Below are positions 16,672 through 23,792 of a stretch of 47,675 nt of DNA, in pieces. Source of the DNA: Salsipaludibacter albus (GTDB lineage Bacteria > Actinomycetota > Nitriliruptoria > Nitriliruptorales > Nitriliruptoraceae). How positions within the stretch are numbered: the first letter of the stretch is position 1; every line of letters starts with the position of its first letter. The DNA lies in NCBI RefSeq assembly GCF_019798055.1, contig NZ_JAHOPH010000029.1:1-47675 (forward strand), in the 5' to 3' direction. A program made the position numbers and the translations under genes. Below the pieces are notes generated by a model, which saw nothing but the letters and a program-made list of their open reading frames with translations, had not been told where the DNA came from and did no database searches.

Positions 16672-17517
16672 CTACAGCCGGCAGCTGAGGATCTCGGTGA
16701 CGAGGATGCCGCGGGCGCCCAGCCCGTAGAGCTCGTCCATGATGGAGTTGGTGTGGGCGCGCTCGACCATGGCCCGGACCGCGACCCAGCCCTTGTCGTG
16801 CAGCGGCGAGACCGTCGGGGACTCGATGCCGGGGGTCAGGGCGCAGGCCTCGTCGACGGCCTCGACCCGCACGTCGTAGTCCATCATGACCCACTGGCGG
16901 GCGATGATCAGCCCCTGCAGTCGCCGCATCAGCTGGTCGACCGCCGGGTTGTCGCCGTTGCCGTCGCTGCCGATCAGCACGGCCTCGGACTCCAGGATCG
17001 GTTCGCCCACGATCTCGAGCCCGGCCTGGCGCAGCGTGGTGCCGGTCGACACGACGTCGGCGACCACGTCGGCCACGCCCAGGCGTGGCGCCGTCTCGAC
17101 CGAACCGTCGAGGTGGATGAGCTCGGCGTCGATGTCGTTGGCCGCGAGGTTGCTGCGCACCAGCCCGACGTAGGACGTGGCGATCCGACGCCCGTCGAGG
17201 TCGGCCACGCCCTCGACGGTCCCCGGCCGGGCGGCGTAGCGGAACGTCGAGCGCCCGAAGCCCAGCGGCAGGACCTCGTGGGCGGCGGCCTCGGAGTCCA
17301 GGAGCAGGTCCCGCCCGGTGATCCCGGCATCCAGCGCCCCGGTGCCGACGTAGGTCGCGATGTCACGCGGGCGGAGGTAGAAGAACTCCACGTCGAGGTC
17401 CGGGTCGACCTGGACGAGATCACGACGGTCCCGGCGTTGCCGGTAGCCGGCCTCCCGCAGCATGTCGATGGAGGCGTCGGACAGGGTCCCCTTGTGGGGC
17501 AGGGCGACACGCAGCAT
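16672..17517 (-). CDS. hisG: ATP phosphoribosyltransferase (long form)
   Basis: Catalyses the first step of histidine synthesis. At 281 residues it is the long, self-contained form with a C-terminal ACT-like HisG_C domain for histidine feedback (VAVRAMVERAHTNSIMDELYGLGARGILVTEI), so it needs no HisZ. The N terminus MLRVALPHKGTL and the segments GALDAGITGRD and DVVADVVSTGTTLR are characteristic. ATG 17517 is chosen over an upstream start because it has GGAAGA before it and matches the family N terminus. It follows hisE after 88 bases. Confidence 0.96.
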   Translation of the reverse strand: MLRVALPHKGTLSDASIDMLREAGYRQRRDRRDLVQVDPDLDVEFFYLRPRDIATYVGTGALDAGITGRDLLLDSEAAAHEVLPLGFGRSTFRYAARPGTVEGVADLDGRRIATSYVGLVRSNLAANDIDAELIHLDGSVETAPRLGVADVVADVVSTGTTLRQAGLEIVGEPILESEAVLIGSDGNGDNPAVDQLMRRLQGLIIARQWVMMDYDVRVEAVDEACALTPGIESPTVSPLHDKGWVAVRAMVERAHTNSIMDELYGLGARGILVTEILSCRL

Positions 17518-17605
17518 GGGTCTTCCGTGGCGGGTGGCGGTGAGGGACCACGCGCGGCCGGGGTGCACGTCGCCGCAGCGCGGGGGTCGGTCGGGTCGGG
17601 CCCGT

Positions 17606-17869
17606 CTACAGGTGAGCGTAGACGTCGTCGGTCGTCAGTCCGACGGCCAGCATGAGGACCTGGACGTGGTAGAGCAGTTGGCTGATCTCCTCGGCGGTCC
17701 GGTCGGTCCCCTCGTGCTCGGCCGCCATCCAGGCCTCGGCGGCTTCCTCGACGACCTTCTTGCCGATGGCGTGGACGCCCTGGTCGAGCGCCGCGACCGT
17801 GCCGGAGCCCTCGGGGCGGGTACGTGCCTTGTCGGAAAGTTCCGCGAACAGGTCGTCGAAGCTCTTCAT
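17606..17869 (-). CDS. hisE: Phosphoribosyl-ATP pyrophosphohydrolase
   Basis: Catalyses the second step of histidine synthesis, hydrolysing PR-ATP to PR-AMP. The 87-residue all-alpha protein shows the MazG/HisE-type metal motif [15 protein letters not shown] and a second [14 protein letters not shown] helix. ATG 17869 begins [11 protein letters not shown], the standard N terminus; a much longer frame upstream is a GC-rich artefact. Order hisE-hisG matches other actinobacteria. hisI and the other his genes are not in the window. Confidence 0.95.
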   Translation of the reverse strand: MKSFDDLFAELSDKARTRPEGSGTVAALDQGVHAIGKKVVEEAAEAWMAAEHEGTDRTAEEISQLLYHVQVLMLAVGLTTDDVYAHL

Positions 17870-17963
17870 GGGTGCAGTCCTGTGCCCGTGGGGCGGGTGG
17901 TCGGTCCGGTCGGCGGCCCCGGCCGTCACGACGGCGCCGACGCGGCGGCAGGGGTGGATCCGG

Positions 17964-17969
17964 ACACTA
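17964..17969 (-). promoter_or_regulatory. Candidate -10 box for hisEG
   Basis: TAGTGT on the minus strand (within GATAGTGT), about 95 bases before the hisE ATG, in the divergent spacer. Confidence 0.3.
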
Positions 17970-18010
17970 TCGGCGGGTCCTGCCGGATGGCACCCGTGAC
18001 GGCTCCCACC

Positions 18011-18016
18011 TATGCT
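18011..18016 (+). promoter_or_regulatory. Candidate -10 box for the small secreted protein
   Basis: TATGCT, one of the few AT-containing hexamers in the hisE/small-protein divergent spacer. Transcription from here would include the 11-bp repeats at 18057-18089. Confidence 0.35.
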
Positions 18017-18056
18017 GCACGGTGCGCGGCGACCGGTCCTCGTCCGGTGAACCGCG

Positions 18057-18089
18057 CCCCCAGTCCGCCCCCAGTCCGCCCCCCAGCCG
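18057..18089 (+). repeat. Short tandem repeat, 11-bp unit, three copies
   Basis: CCCCCAGTCCG occurs twice back to back (18057-18067, 18068-18078), followed by a degenerate third unit. Lies in the 5' leader of the small secreted protein gene. Confidence 0.7.
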
Positions 18090-18133
18090 CCCGGAGTCCG
18101 CGCCGACGCGCGACCGACGCCAAGGAACCCATC

Positions 18134-18370
18134 GTGACTCGTCGCCTGCCCCTCGCCCTGGCCGCACTGCTGGCCAGCGTCTTCTGCGTGTTCGCCCTGG
18201 CCGTGCCGGCCATGGCGACGGAGGGTGCCCAGAGCGACCCGGCAGAGGCCGAGGCCGACGCGGACTGGACCGGGACCATCCTGGCCATCGGCCTGGGCTT
18301 CCTGGCGGCGGTCGGCGTGTTCGCCGACGCCTCGCCGGGCAGCATCCCACGCGCCGACGCCCACCACTGA
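18134..18370 (+). CDS. Small secreted or membrane protein, unknown
   Basis: A 78-residue protein with an N-terminal signal peptide ([26 protein letters not shown], likely cleaved after AMA) and a second hydrophobic segment ([20 protein letters not shown]) separated by an acidic stretch ([10 protein letters not shown]). The mature form would be a single-span membrane peptide with a short outside acidic region. GTG 18134 is supported by CAAGGA about 7 bases upstream. I do not recognise the family. It precedes the DUF1844-like gene by about 140 bases. Confidence 0.6.
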   Translation: MTRRLPLALAALLASVFCVFALAVPAMATEGAQSDPAEAEADADWTGTILAIGLGFLAAVGVFADASPGSIPRADAHH

Positions 18371-18511
18371 GCCCGCTGAGCCCGGACACGCCGCCGTGCG
18401 GACGGCTCGTCGCCGGGCCGGCACGCCCGGCTCGACCACGTCCGCGTGGACCGGGACCCGTGCTCGACATCTCCGCAGCCCGACTCGCGACCTCGCCTGG
18501 AGCAGCACTCG

Positions 18512-19042
18512 ATGAGTGACATGCCGATCGACCCGAACATGGCCGCCGACCTCGGTGGCCAGCCCACCGGCCAGCCCTCCGAGGAGGAGGTGCGCCAGTA
18601 CCTCGCCCAGATGCGTGGTGCCCCGGTCGAGCAGGTCCTCGCGGAGGTCCTGCAGGGACTGCTCAACGCGGCCCAGATCAAGCTGGGTCGACGTGACGGT
18701 CGGCTGTTGCTGGACACCGCCACGGCGTTGGTCGAGCAGTCGCGTCCGGCGCTGTCCAGCGATCTTGCCGGCCAGGTCGACGAGGCCCTGTCCCAGCTGA
18801 AGATGGCCCAGGTCGAGGCCGAGAAGGAGGTCGCCGAGGCCGGACGCGAGGAGCCCAACGACCTCGGTGGCTCCGCCGGTGACGGTGGGGCGGGGGCCGA
18901 CGACGCGACCGAGCCCACGACCCCGGACCAGCAGGCCACCCCGCGGCAGGCGCCCGGCGGCCAGCAGCCCGGGGCACAGCAGCGCGGCCAACAGCCCGGC
19001 GGGAACTCGCCGCTCGACAAGCTGTGGATCCCGGGTCGCTGA
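18512..19042 (+). CDS. DUF1844-like protein upstream of infC
   Basis: A 176-residue cytoplasmic protein. The folded part (about residues 20-110) is helical: [40 protein letters not shown] and a coiled-coil-like segment with [18 protein letters not shown]. The C-terminal third is low-complexity Gly/Gln/Pro ([15 protein letters not shown]) and ends [11 protein letters not shown]. Family knowledge: a DUF1844 protein is found beside infC in several actinobacteria; function unknown. The match is by general pattern, so the family name is tentative. The ATG at 18512 overlaps no other gene. Confidence 0.6.
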   Translation: MSDMPIDPNMAADLGGQPTGQPSEEEVRQYLAQMRGAPVEQVLAEVLQGLLNAAQIKLGRRDGRLLLDTATALVEQSRPALSSDLAGQVDEALSQLKMAQVEAEKEVAEAGREEPNDLGGSAGDGGAGADDATEPTTPDQQATPRQAPGGQQPGAQQRGQQPGGNSPLDKLWIPGR

Positions 19043-19107
19043 CCTCGCCGGCCGAGACGACGTGGTCGTCCGGTCATCACTGCGCACGTCGCCCGTGCGC
19101 CGTGCGC

Positions 19108-19113
19108 TACACT
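19108..19113 (+). promoter_or_regulatory. Candidate -10 box for the infC operon
   Basis: TACACT followed by an unusually A/C-rich start region (ACAACAACACAGG). Transcription from about 19120 would give a leader of roughly 260 bases before infC. No clear TTGACA-like -35. Confidence 0.45.
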
Positions 19114-19169
19114 CCTCGACACAACAACACAGGTCGAAGTGGACCACGGTCGCGAGGCCGCCCGGTCCC

Positions 19170-19299
19170 ACCCGGCAGGGGCAACCCTCCCCGGGTCGCA
19201 CACCACACCCGACGCCGTGCCAGGCGTCGTCGACTCCACGGGGTCGGCGGCTGGCAGGGCGTGGGAACTGTCTGGGCGACCCCACGGGGTCGCCCGTTT
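19170..19299 (+). promoter_or_regulatory. Structured infC leader with terminator/antiterminator
   Basis: Hairpin 1 (19170-19196) pairs ACCCGG with CCGGGT around AGGG-GCAA-CCCT, a GNRA-type loop. Hairpin 2 (19210-19229) is CGACGCC with GGCGTCG. The terminator stem pairs 19274-19282 with 19287-19295 (GGGCGACCC/GGGTCGCCC) and is followed by GTTTC. GGGGTCG at 19240-19246 is perfectly complementary to CGACCCC at 19277-19283 and could form an exclusive antiterminator. This looks like transcription attenuation control of infC-rpmI-rplT. Confidence 0.6.
19274..19299 (+). terminator. Attenuator terminator in the infC leader
   Basis: Perfect 9-bp stem with a 4-base loop (CACG), then GTTTC. It lies upstream of infC and about 230 bases after the previous gene, so it can act either as that gene's terminator or as a leader attenuator. 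Confidence 0.6.
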
Positions 19300-19381
19300 C
19301 CGTGTCGGCGACGTTCGCCACGAGCGATGCGCCGGTGCCCGCCGCCCAACGACCTCCACCCACGCACCGGGAGACACCACC

Positions 19382-19918
19382 ATCGAGCAACCGCACCGTC
19401 TCAACGCCGACATCAAGGAACCGCGCGTCCGCCTGATCGACGCCGCCGGTGAGCAGGTCGGCATCGTCCAGCTGGCTTCTGCCCTCCGCCAGGCCCGTGA
19501 GCTGGACCTCGACCTGGTCGAGGTCGCACCACAGGCCGACCCGCCCGTCTGCCGCATCATGGACTACGGCAAGCATCGCTACGAGCAGGACCAGAAGGAG
19601 AAGGAAGCCCGCAAGAAGCAGAGCCAGATCACGGTCAAGGAGATCAAGATGCGCCCCAAGATCTCCGACAACGACTACGGGACGAAGTCCGGCCACGTCC
19701 GGCGCTTCCTCGAGGACGGCTCCAAGGTCCGCGCGACGATCATGTTCCGCGGCCGGGAGATGACCCACACCGAGCTGGGACGCAACCTGCTGGACCGGCT
19801 GGCCGAGGACATGGAGCAGCTGGCCACGGTCGAGGCCTACCCCAAGGTCGACGGCCGCAACATGGTCATGGTGCTCGCCCCGATCCGCGACAAGTCGGCC
19901 GAGGGCGCGAAGGCCTGA
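19382..19918 (+). CDS. infC: Translation initiation factor IF-3
   Basis: Binds the 30S subunit and checks the initiator tRNA-start codon pair. The 178-residue protein starts (M)[19 protein letters not shown] and shows [38 protein letters not shown] and the C-terminal domain to LAPIRDK. No ATG or GTG lies at the expected position; an in-frame ATC at 19382 does, 8 bases after GGGAG (19369-19373). IF-3 genes elsewhere use AUU, AUC or AUA for autoregulation, so ATC is the likely start. An extended in-frame N terminus upstream runs through the leader hairpins and is unlikely. Confidence 0.93.
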   Translation: MEQPHRLNADIKEPRVRLIDAAGEQVGIVQLASALRQARELDLDLVEVAPQADPPVCRIMDYGKHRYEQDQKEKEARKKQSQITVKEIKMRPKISDNDYGTKSGHVRRFLEDGSKVRATIMFRGREMTHTELGRNLLDRLAEDMEQLATVEAYPKVDGRNMVMVLAPIRDKSAEGAKA

Positions 19919-19923
19919 CCCAC

Positions 19924-19951
19924 CGGGTCGGCGACCGTCGCCCAGGACCCG
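19924..19951 (+). promoter_or_regulatory. Strong hairpin between infC and rpmI
   Basis: CGGGTC pairs with GACCCG, enclosing GGCGA-CCG-TCGCC (perfect 5-bp stem) with a small CAG bulge. It lies just after the infC stop in a 170-base gene-free spacer and could be a processing site, weak terminator, or ribosomal-protein binding site controlling rpmI-rplT. Confidence 0.4.
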
Positions 19952-20088
19952 AGCCCGAGACCCCGCCTGCCGGGGCACGAACCGAACACGCCGCGAGCGG
20001 CCCCTCGGGGCCCCGACGTCGGCCTGCCCGGCGAACGACCCGCACCACACAGATCCCGATCCGTCCGCCTGCCACCCAGGAGGCCACC

Positions 20089-20283
20089 ATGCCAAAGCAG
20101 AAGACCCACAGCGGTGCCAAGAAGCGCTTCCGCGTCACCAAGAACGGCAAGGTGATGACGAAGCAGAAGAACCGCGCCCACATCCTCGAGAAGAAGTCCG
20201 CCTCGCGCAAGCGCCGCCTGAAGGGCCAGACCGAGGTCGCCAAGCCCGACGCCAAGCGCGTCAAGCGGCTGCTGAACAAGTAA
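20089..20283 (+). CDS. rpmI: 50S ribosomal protein L35 (bL35)
   Basis: A 64-residue, very basic protein, [20 protein letters not shown] onwards, with the family's [18 protein letters not shown] segment. It binds 23S rRNA in the large subunit. ATG 20089 is preceded by AGGAGG (about 20079). It is followed after 10 bases by rplT, giving the standard infC-rpmI-rplT order. It is the only gene near here ending with TAA. Confidence 0.97.
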   Translation: MPKQKTHSGAKKRFRVTKNGKVMTKQKNRAHILEKKSASRKRRLKGQTEVAKPDAKRVKRLLNK

Positions 20284-20293
20284 GGAGCCAGTC

Positions 20294-21220
20294 ATGGCAC
20301 GTGTCAAGGGTGGCGTTCACGCCAAGAAGAAGCACAAGTCGGTCATGGACCGCGCCAAGGGCTTCCGCGGTGCACGCAGCCGCCGGTTCAAGGTGGCCAA
20401 GGAAGCCGTCATGCACGCCGAGCGGTACGCGTACCGCGACCGGCGCGCCCGCAAGGGGGACTTCCGTCGTCTGTGGATCACGCGGATCAACGCCGCGGCC
20501 CGCATGGACGGCCTGAGCTACTCGCGCTTCATGCACGGGCTCAAGCTCGCGGAGGTCGAGGTCGACCGCAAGATCCTCGCTGACATGGCCGTGCGCGAGC
20601 CGGAGGGCTTCACCGCCCTGGTGCTGGTCGCCAAGGACGCCCTGGGCGTCGAGGCGGACGGGACCGAGGGTGCGGCGCGTCGTGCCTCGACCAACGGTTC
20701 GTCGAGCAACGGGTCGTCGGCCGACACCGGTGACGACGCCGGGGTCCAGACCTCGGCCGACGTCGCACAGTCGGTGGGTGACACCGACACCGACGACTCC
20801 CCGACCCCCGACGAGGAGGTCGAGTCGGCGGCGGAGAAGGCCGCGAACGAGACCGACGAGGCCGACGAGGCCGACGAGGTCGTCGACGAGGCAGGCGATG
20901 CCGAGGACGAGCCCGTCGACAGCGACGCCGACGGCGAGTTGGACGACGAGGACGCCACGCCGTACGGCGAGGGCTCGGCCGCCGCGGACGACGACGGCGC
21001 CGGTCCCGAGGGCTGGACCGTCAAGGGCAACGCCGACTCCATGCTCTACCACACCGAGGAGTCGCCCTACTACGACCGCACCAAGGCCGAGGTCTGGTTC
21101 GAGACCGAGCAGGCTGCCGACGCGGCCGGCTTCGAGCGCTGGGACCACGAGGCCGCCGCGGACGACGACGTCGAGGTCGTCGAGCCCGAGGACGCGCCAG
21201 ACGAGTCCGAGGACGAGTAG
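20294..21220 (+). CDS. rplT: 50S ribosomal protein L20 with acidic tail and sunset-like domain
   Basis: Residues 1 to about 118 are a normal bL20: [48 protein letters not shown]. The usual protein stops there; this one has 308 residues. Residues about 120-240 are a low-complexity acidic Asp/Glu/Ala linker ([14 protein letters not shown]). Residues about 240-283 form a compact unit, [20 protein letters not shown] followed by [16 protein letters not shown], like the small domain NCBI calls 'sunset', known from memory in actinobacterial proteins. The final 20 residues are acidic again. GGAGCC precedes the ATG. Whether the tail is kept on the mature ribosome is unknown. Confidence 0.93.
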   Translation: MARVKGGVHAKKKHKSVMDRAKGFRGARSRRFKVAKEAVMHAERYAYRDRRARKGDFRRLWITRINAAARMDGLSYSRFMHGLKLAEVEVDRKILADMAVREPEGFTALVLVAKDALGVEADGTEGAARRASTNGSSSNGSSADTGDDAGVQTSADVAQSVGDTDTDDSPTPDEEVESAAEKAANETDEADEADEVVDEAGDAEDEPVDSDADGELDDEDATPYGEGSAAADDDGAGPEGWTVKGNADSMLYHTEESPYYDRTKAEVWFETEQAADAAGFERWDHEAAADDDVEVVEPEDAPDESEDE

Positions 21221-21238
21221 GACCGACCACGTCCGACC

Positions 21239-21273
21239 CGACGCCCACCACCCCACGCGGGTGGTGGGCGTCG
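21239..21273 (+). terminator. Terminator of the infC-rpmI-rplT operon
   Basis: A perfect 15-bp stem (21239-21253 with 21259-21273, ending ACCACCC/GGGTGGT) and a 5-base loop CACGC, 18 bases after the rplT stop, followed by TTCGTGT. Confidence 0.85.
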
Positions 21274-21315
21274 TTCGTGTCAGCGGGTCCAGGGGAACTG
21301 TCGAGGGCCGTCGCC

Positions 21316-21390
21316 GGGATGGTGTGCGCTTCTCGTGCGCGGGGGCACGTGGTCGGCACACCATCGTGCGGCGTGGCCCGAAGTCGGGGG
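21316..21390 (+). repeat. Palindromic repeat, copy A
   Basis: Contains GATGGTGTGC (21318-21327) and its exact reverse complement GCACACCATC (21356-21365), enclosing a second stem CGTGC/GCACG (21334-21338 with 21345-21349). Homology to copy B continues about 25 bp past the outer stem (GTGCGGCGTGG). Confidence 0.85.
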
Positions 21391-21398
21391 TCGTGGCG

Positions 21399-21472
21399 GG
21401 GATGGTGTGCGCTTCTCGTGCGCGGGGGCACGTGGTCGGCACACCGTCGTGCGGCGTGGTCCGGATTCGGGG
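21399..21472 (+). repeat. Palindromic repeat, copy B
   Basis: Starts 83 bp after copy A with the same nested stems; outer arms 21401-21410 and 21439-21448 with one changed base that leaves a G-T-type pair. Together the two copies fill most of the 303-bp gene-free spacer between rplT and the SnoaL-like gene. Confidence 0.85.
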
Positions 21473-21487
21473 CAGGGTGGCCGGGCC

Positions 21488-21493
21488 TAGGCT
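21488..21493 (+). promoter_or_regulatory. Candidate -10 box for the SnoaL-like gene
   Basis: TAGGCT, 31-36 bases before the ATG and just after repeat copy B. Confidence 0.4.
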
Positions 21494-21523
21494 CGTGGAC
21501 CCACCGACTCCGAGGACGTCGCC

Positions 21524-22009
21524 ATGGAATCCGGACCCGCCGTGCACCCGCGGGTGCGTGACCAGCTGCAGGCGCGGTTGGACACCGGGGACTACGACGA
21601 GATCCTGGCGCTGTGGAAGGCGCACTCGATCGCCGAGGACGCCCGCGACCTGGACGGGCTTGTCGCGACGCTCGCGCCGGACTGCGTCTACGAACTGGTC
21701 GGCGGCGACGTCGAGCCGGGTCACCGTTGGGAGGGCCACGAGGGTGCCAGGCGCTTCTACACCGAGTTCCTCGGTGCGTTCCCCGACGTGGCCTTCTTCC
21801 TCCAGGACATCACCGTCGGCCCCCAGGGCGTGACCGAGGTCGCCCGGGTCTCCGCCACACAGGTCGGGTCCTTCGCCGGCTGGCCCGCCACCGGGGAGCC
21901 CGTCACGTTCACGGTGGTGATCGTGTTCCCCTGGGACCCCGTGTCGCGACGATTCCGGGGTGAGCGCGTCCTGGCCGTGCGGGGCGATGCCCCCGGCGGG
22001 GATGCCTGA
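21524..22009 (+). CDS. SnoaL-like (NTF2-fold) protein
   Basis: A 161-residue protein with the pattern of SnoaL-like polyketide cyclase/ester cyclase family members: a helical start (ILALWKAHSIAEDARDLDGL), LAPDCVYELV, the GHEGARRFYTEFLGAFPDV segment, and beta strands ending in FTVVIVFPWD. Such proteins bind small hydrophobic ligands or act as cyclases or isomerases; the substrate cannot be read here. It overlaps or abuts the RNA methyltransferase that follows, so the two are likely cotranscribed. ATG 21524 follows GAGGAC. Confidence 0.75.
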   Translation: MESGPAVHPRVRDQLQARLDTGDYDEILALWKAHSIAEDARDLDGLVATLAPDCVYELVGGDVEPGHRWEGHEGARRFYTEFLGAFPDVAFFLQDITVGPQGVTEVARVSATQVGSFAGWPATGEPVTFTVVIVFPWDPVSRRFRGERVLAVRGDAPGGDA

Positions 22010-22010
22010 C

Positions 22011-22805
22011 ATGGGGCGACCCGAACCGATCACGTCGGTGCGCAACGACCGGGTCGTCGCCGCGGCCGGCCTGTCCGCCAAGAAGCGGCGCGACGCCAGC
22101 GGCACCTACCTGGTGGAGGGACAGCACCCGGTCGCCGAGGTGCTGGCCGACGGACTCGCCGAGACGGTCTTCGTGACCGCCGACCGCCGCGACGAGGTCG
22201 TCGCGCTGCCCGGCGCCGACCGGGTCGAGGTCGTGGAGGTGGCCGACCACGTGCTGGAGCGGATCGCCGACGCCCGGTCGCCCCAGGGCATGGTCGCGGT
22301 CGCCCGGCAGCGGTGGAGCACCCCGGCGGAGGCGGTGGCCGGCACCGCCGTCACCGTCCTGCTGGTCGATGCCAACGACCCCGGCAACGTCGGGGCGATC
22401 GTGCGCACCGCCGACGCGGCCGGCGCCCGGGCCGTCGTGTTGACCACGGGGTCGTGCGATCCGCACAACCCCAAGGCGGTCCGTGCGGCCGCGGGGTCCG
22501 TCTCGCACCTGCAGCTGGCGATGGCGGACGACCCGGTCGCCGTGGTCGACGCCGCCCGCGCCGCCGGACGGCGCACGCTGGCCCTGGACGGCTCCGGCGA
22601 CCTCGACCTGCTGGCCGCCGGCCCACACCCGGGCGGGGACCTGCTGGTGATGGGCTCCGAGGCCCACGGCCTGCCCGCGGACGTCCTGTCTGCCGTCGAC
22701 GGCATCGCGTACGTCCCGATCCGCGGCCGGGCCGAGTCCCTCAACCTCGCCGCTGCCACGGCCGTCGCCCTGTACGCCGTGACCTCGCCCCCCGGCGACT
22801 CCTGA
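22011..22805 (+). CDS. TrmH/SpoU-family RNA 2'-O-methyltransferase
   Basis: A 264-residue SPOUT-fold enzyme. An N-terminal substrate-binding domain (ITSVRNDRVVAAAGLSAKK, GTYLVEGQHPV) precedes the knotted SAM domain with VDANDPGNVGAIVRTADAAG, LVMGSEAHGL and the final motif ESLNLAAATAVALY. Target is likely rRNA (TsnR/MRM-type); the nucleotide is not determinable. Its place between rplT and pheST is common in actinobacteria. ATG 22011 is preferred because GGGG lies 9 bases upstream; ATG 22002 is possible and would overlap the previous stop. Confidence 0.9.
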   Translation: MGRPEPITSVRNDRVVAAAGLSAKKRRDASGTYLVEGQHPVAEVLADGLAETVFVTADRRDEVVALPGADRVEVVEVADHVLERIADARSPQGMVAVARQRWSTPAEAVAGTAVTVLLVDANDPGNVGAIVRTADAAGARAVVLTTGSCDPHNPKAVRAAAGSVSHLQLAMADDPVAVVDAARAAGRRTLALDGSGDLDLLAAGPHPGGDLLVMGSEAHGLPADVLSAVDGIAYVPIRGRAESLNLAAATAVALYAVTSPPGDS

Positions 22806-22845
22806 GGGCGGCTGTCGGACCCCGGACGGCCAGGTCGACGGCGAT

Positions 22846-22851
22846 ACCGTG
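22846..22851 (+). promoter_or_regulatory. Candidate -10 box for the SDR gene
   Basis: TACCGT within GATACCGT, about 70 bases before the SDR start, in the 114-base spacer after the methyltransferase. Confidence 0.3.
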
Positions 22852-22919
22852 CAGGATGTTCGGCGGTGCGGTGGGCACACGCCGGCTCGACGTCCCCGCC
22901 GCAGCCGAGAGGTCCCACC

Positions 22920-23696
22920 GTGACCACCCCAGCCCCGTCGCCCGACTCGCCAGATGGCTCCGGCGACGCCGGCCCCTCCCCACGCGTGACGCTGGTGATC
23001 GGTGGAGGTGGGGGCATCGGCAGCGAGGTGGCACGTCGGCTGCCGGGCACGGTCGTGGTCGCCGGGCGGGACATGGCGTCGCTGGAGGCGATCGCCGACG
23101 AGGTCGGCGCGCACACCCGCCAGCTCGACGCCCGTGACCTCAACGCGGTCTCCGACGTCTTCGACGAGATCGTCGACGAACACGGTCGACTCGACGGCGT
23201 TGTCAACGCGGCCGGCAGCGTGGTCATCAAGCCGGCGCACCTGACGACGCCCGACGAGTGGGTCGCGATCGTGGGCACCAACCTGACCACGGCGTTCGCC
23301 ACGGTGCGTGCCGCGGGGGCGGCCATGCGCGACGGCGGCAGCGTCGTGCTGGTGTCGACCGCGGCCGCGACGACGGGCCTGGCCAACCACGAGGCGATCG
23401 CGGCCTCCAAGGGCGGCATCGACGCCCTGGTCCGTTCGGCTGCCTCGACCTACGGGCGCCGGGGCCTGCGCTGCAACGCCGTGGCGCCCGGACTGGTCCG
23501 CACGCCCCAGACCGCCCGGCTGACCGACAACGAGACGCAGGCCGAGACGTCCCGGGCGATGCATGCGCTGGGTCGCCTGGGCGAGCCCGCCGACGTCGCC
23601 GACGCGATCCTGTTCCTGCTCGATCCCGACAACGACTGGATCACCGGCCAGGTGCTCGGGGTCGACGGCGGACTGGGACGGGTCCGCACCCGCTGA
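22920..23696 (+). CDS. Short-chain dehydrogenase/reductase lacking the canonical Tyr
   Basis: A 258-residue SDR fold: nucleotide-binding VIGGGGGIGSEVARRL, NAAG, the catalytic-type Ser146 in LVSTAAA, APGLVRTPQT and the C-terminal ITGQVLGVDGG. The usual YxxxK is replaced: Lys164 is in NHEAIAASKGG, but residue 160 is Ile, and at the FabI-type spacing (-7) residue 157 is His. So the standard proton donor is missing or relocated. The substrate is unknown. GTG 22920 is supported by GAGAGG 7 bases upstream; the preceding frame is Pro-rich and not family-like. Confidence 0.85.
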   Translation: MTTPAPSPDSPDGSGDAGPSPRVTLVIGGGGGIGSEVARRLPGTVVVAGRDMASLEAIADEVGAHTRQLDARDLNAVSDVFDEIVDEHGRLDGVVNAAGSVVIKPAHLTTPDEWVAIVGTNLTTAFATVRAAGAAMRDGGSVVLVSTAAATTGLANHEAIAASKGGIDALVRSAASTYGRRGLRCNAVAPGLVRTPQTARLTDNETQAETSRAMHALGRLGEPADVADAILFLLDPDNDWITGQVLGVDGGLGRVRTR

Positions 23697-23748
23697 CCGG
23701 GAGCGACTGCCTCGGGACGGCTCCGGGCGGGTCGTCGCCGCGCGGCGT

Positions 23749-23754
23749 TACGCT
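23749..23754 (+). promoter_or_regulatory. Candidate -10 box for pheS
   Basis: TACGCT following a T (GTTACGCT), about 39-44 bases before the pheS start. Confidence 0.35.
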
Positions 23755-23792
23755 GCGAGCCCGCCGACCACCGTTCCCACGAGGTGTCCGAA

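Noticed and set aside
19139-19381. infC starting at an upstream ATG or GTG
   Set aside because: The extra 80 residues are encoded by leader hairpins and show no IF-3 homology; the Shine-Dalgarno sequence points to ATC 19382.
17870-20095. Long in-frame extension upstream of hisE
   Set aside because: It covers the infC leader and the DUF1844-like gene antisense; HisE starts naturally at MKSFDDLF with ATG 17869.
21277-21561. A 94-codon plus-strand frame across the 83-bp repeats
   Set aside because: The peptide only mirrors the DNA repeat; palindromic structure and intergenic position explain it better than coding.
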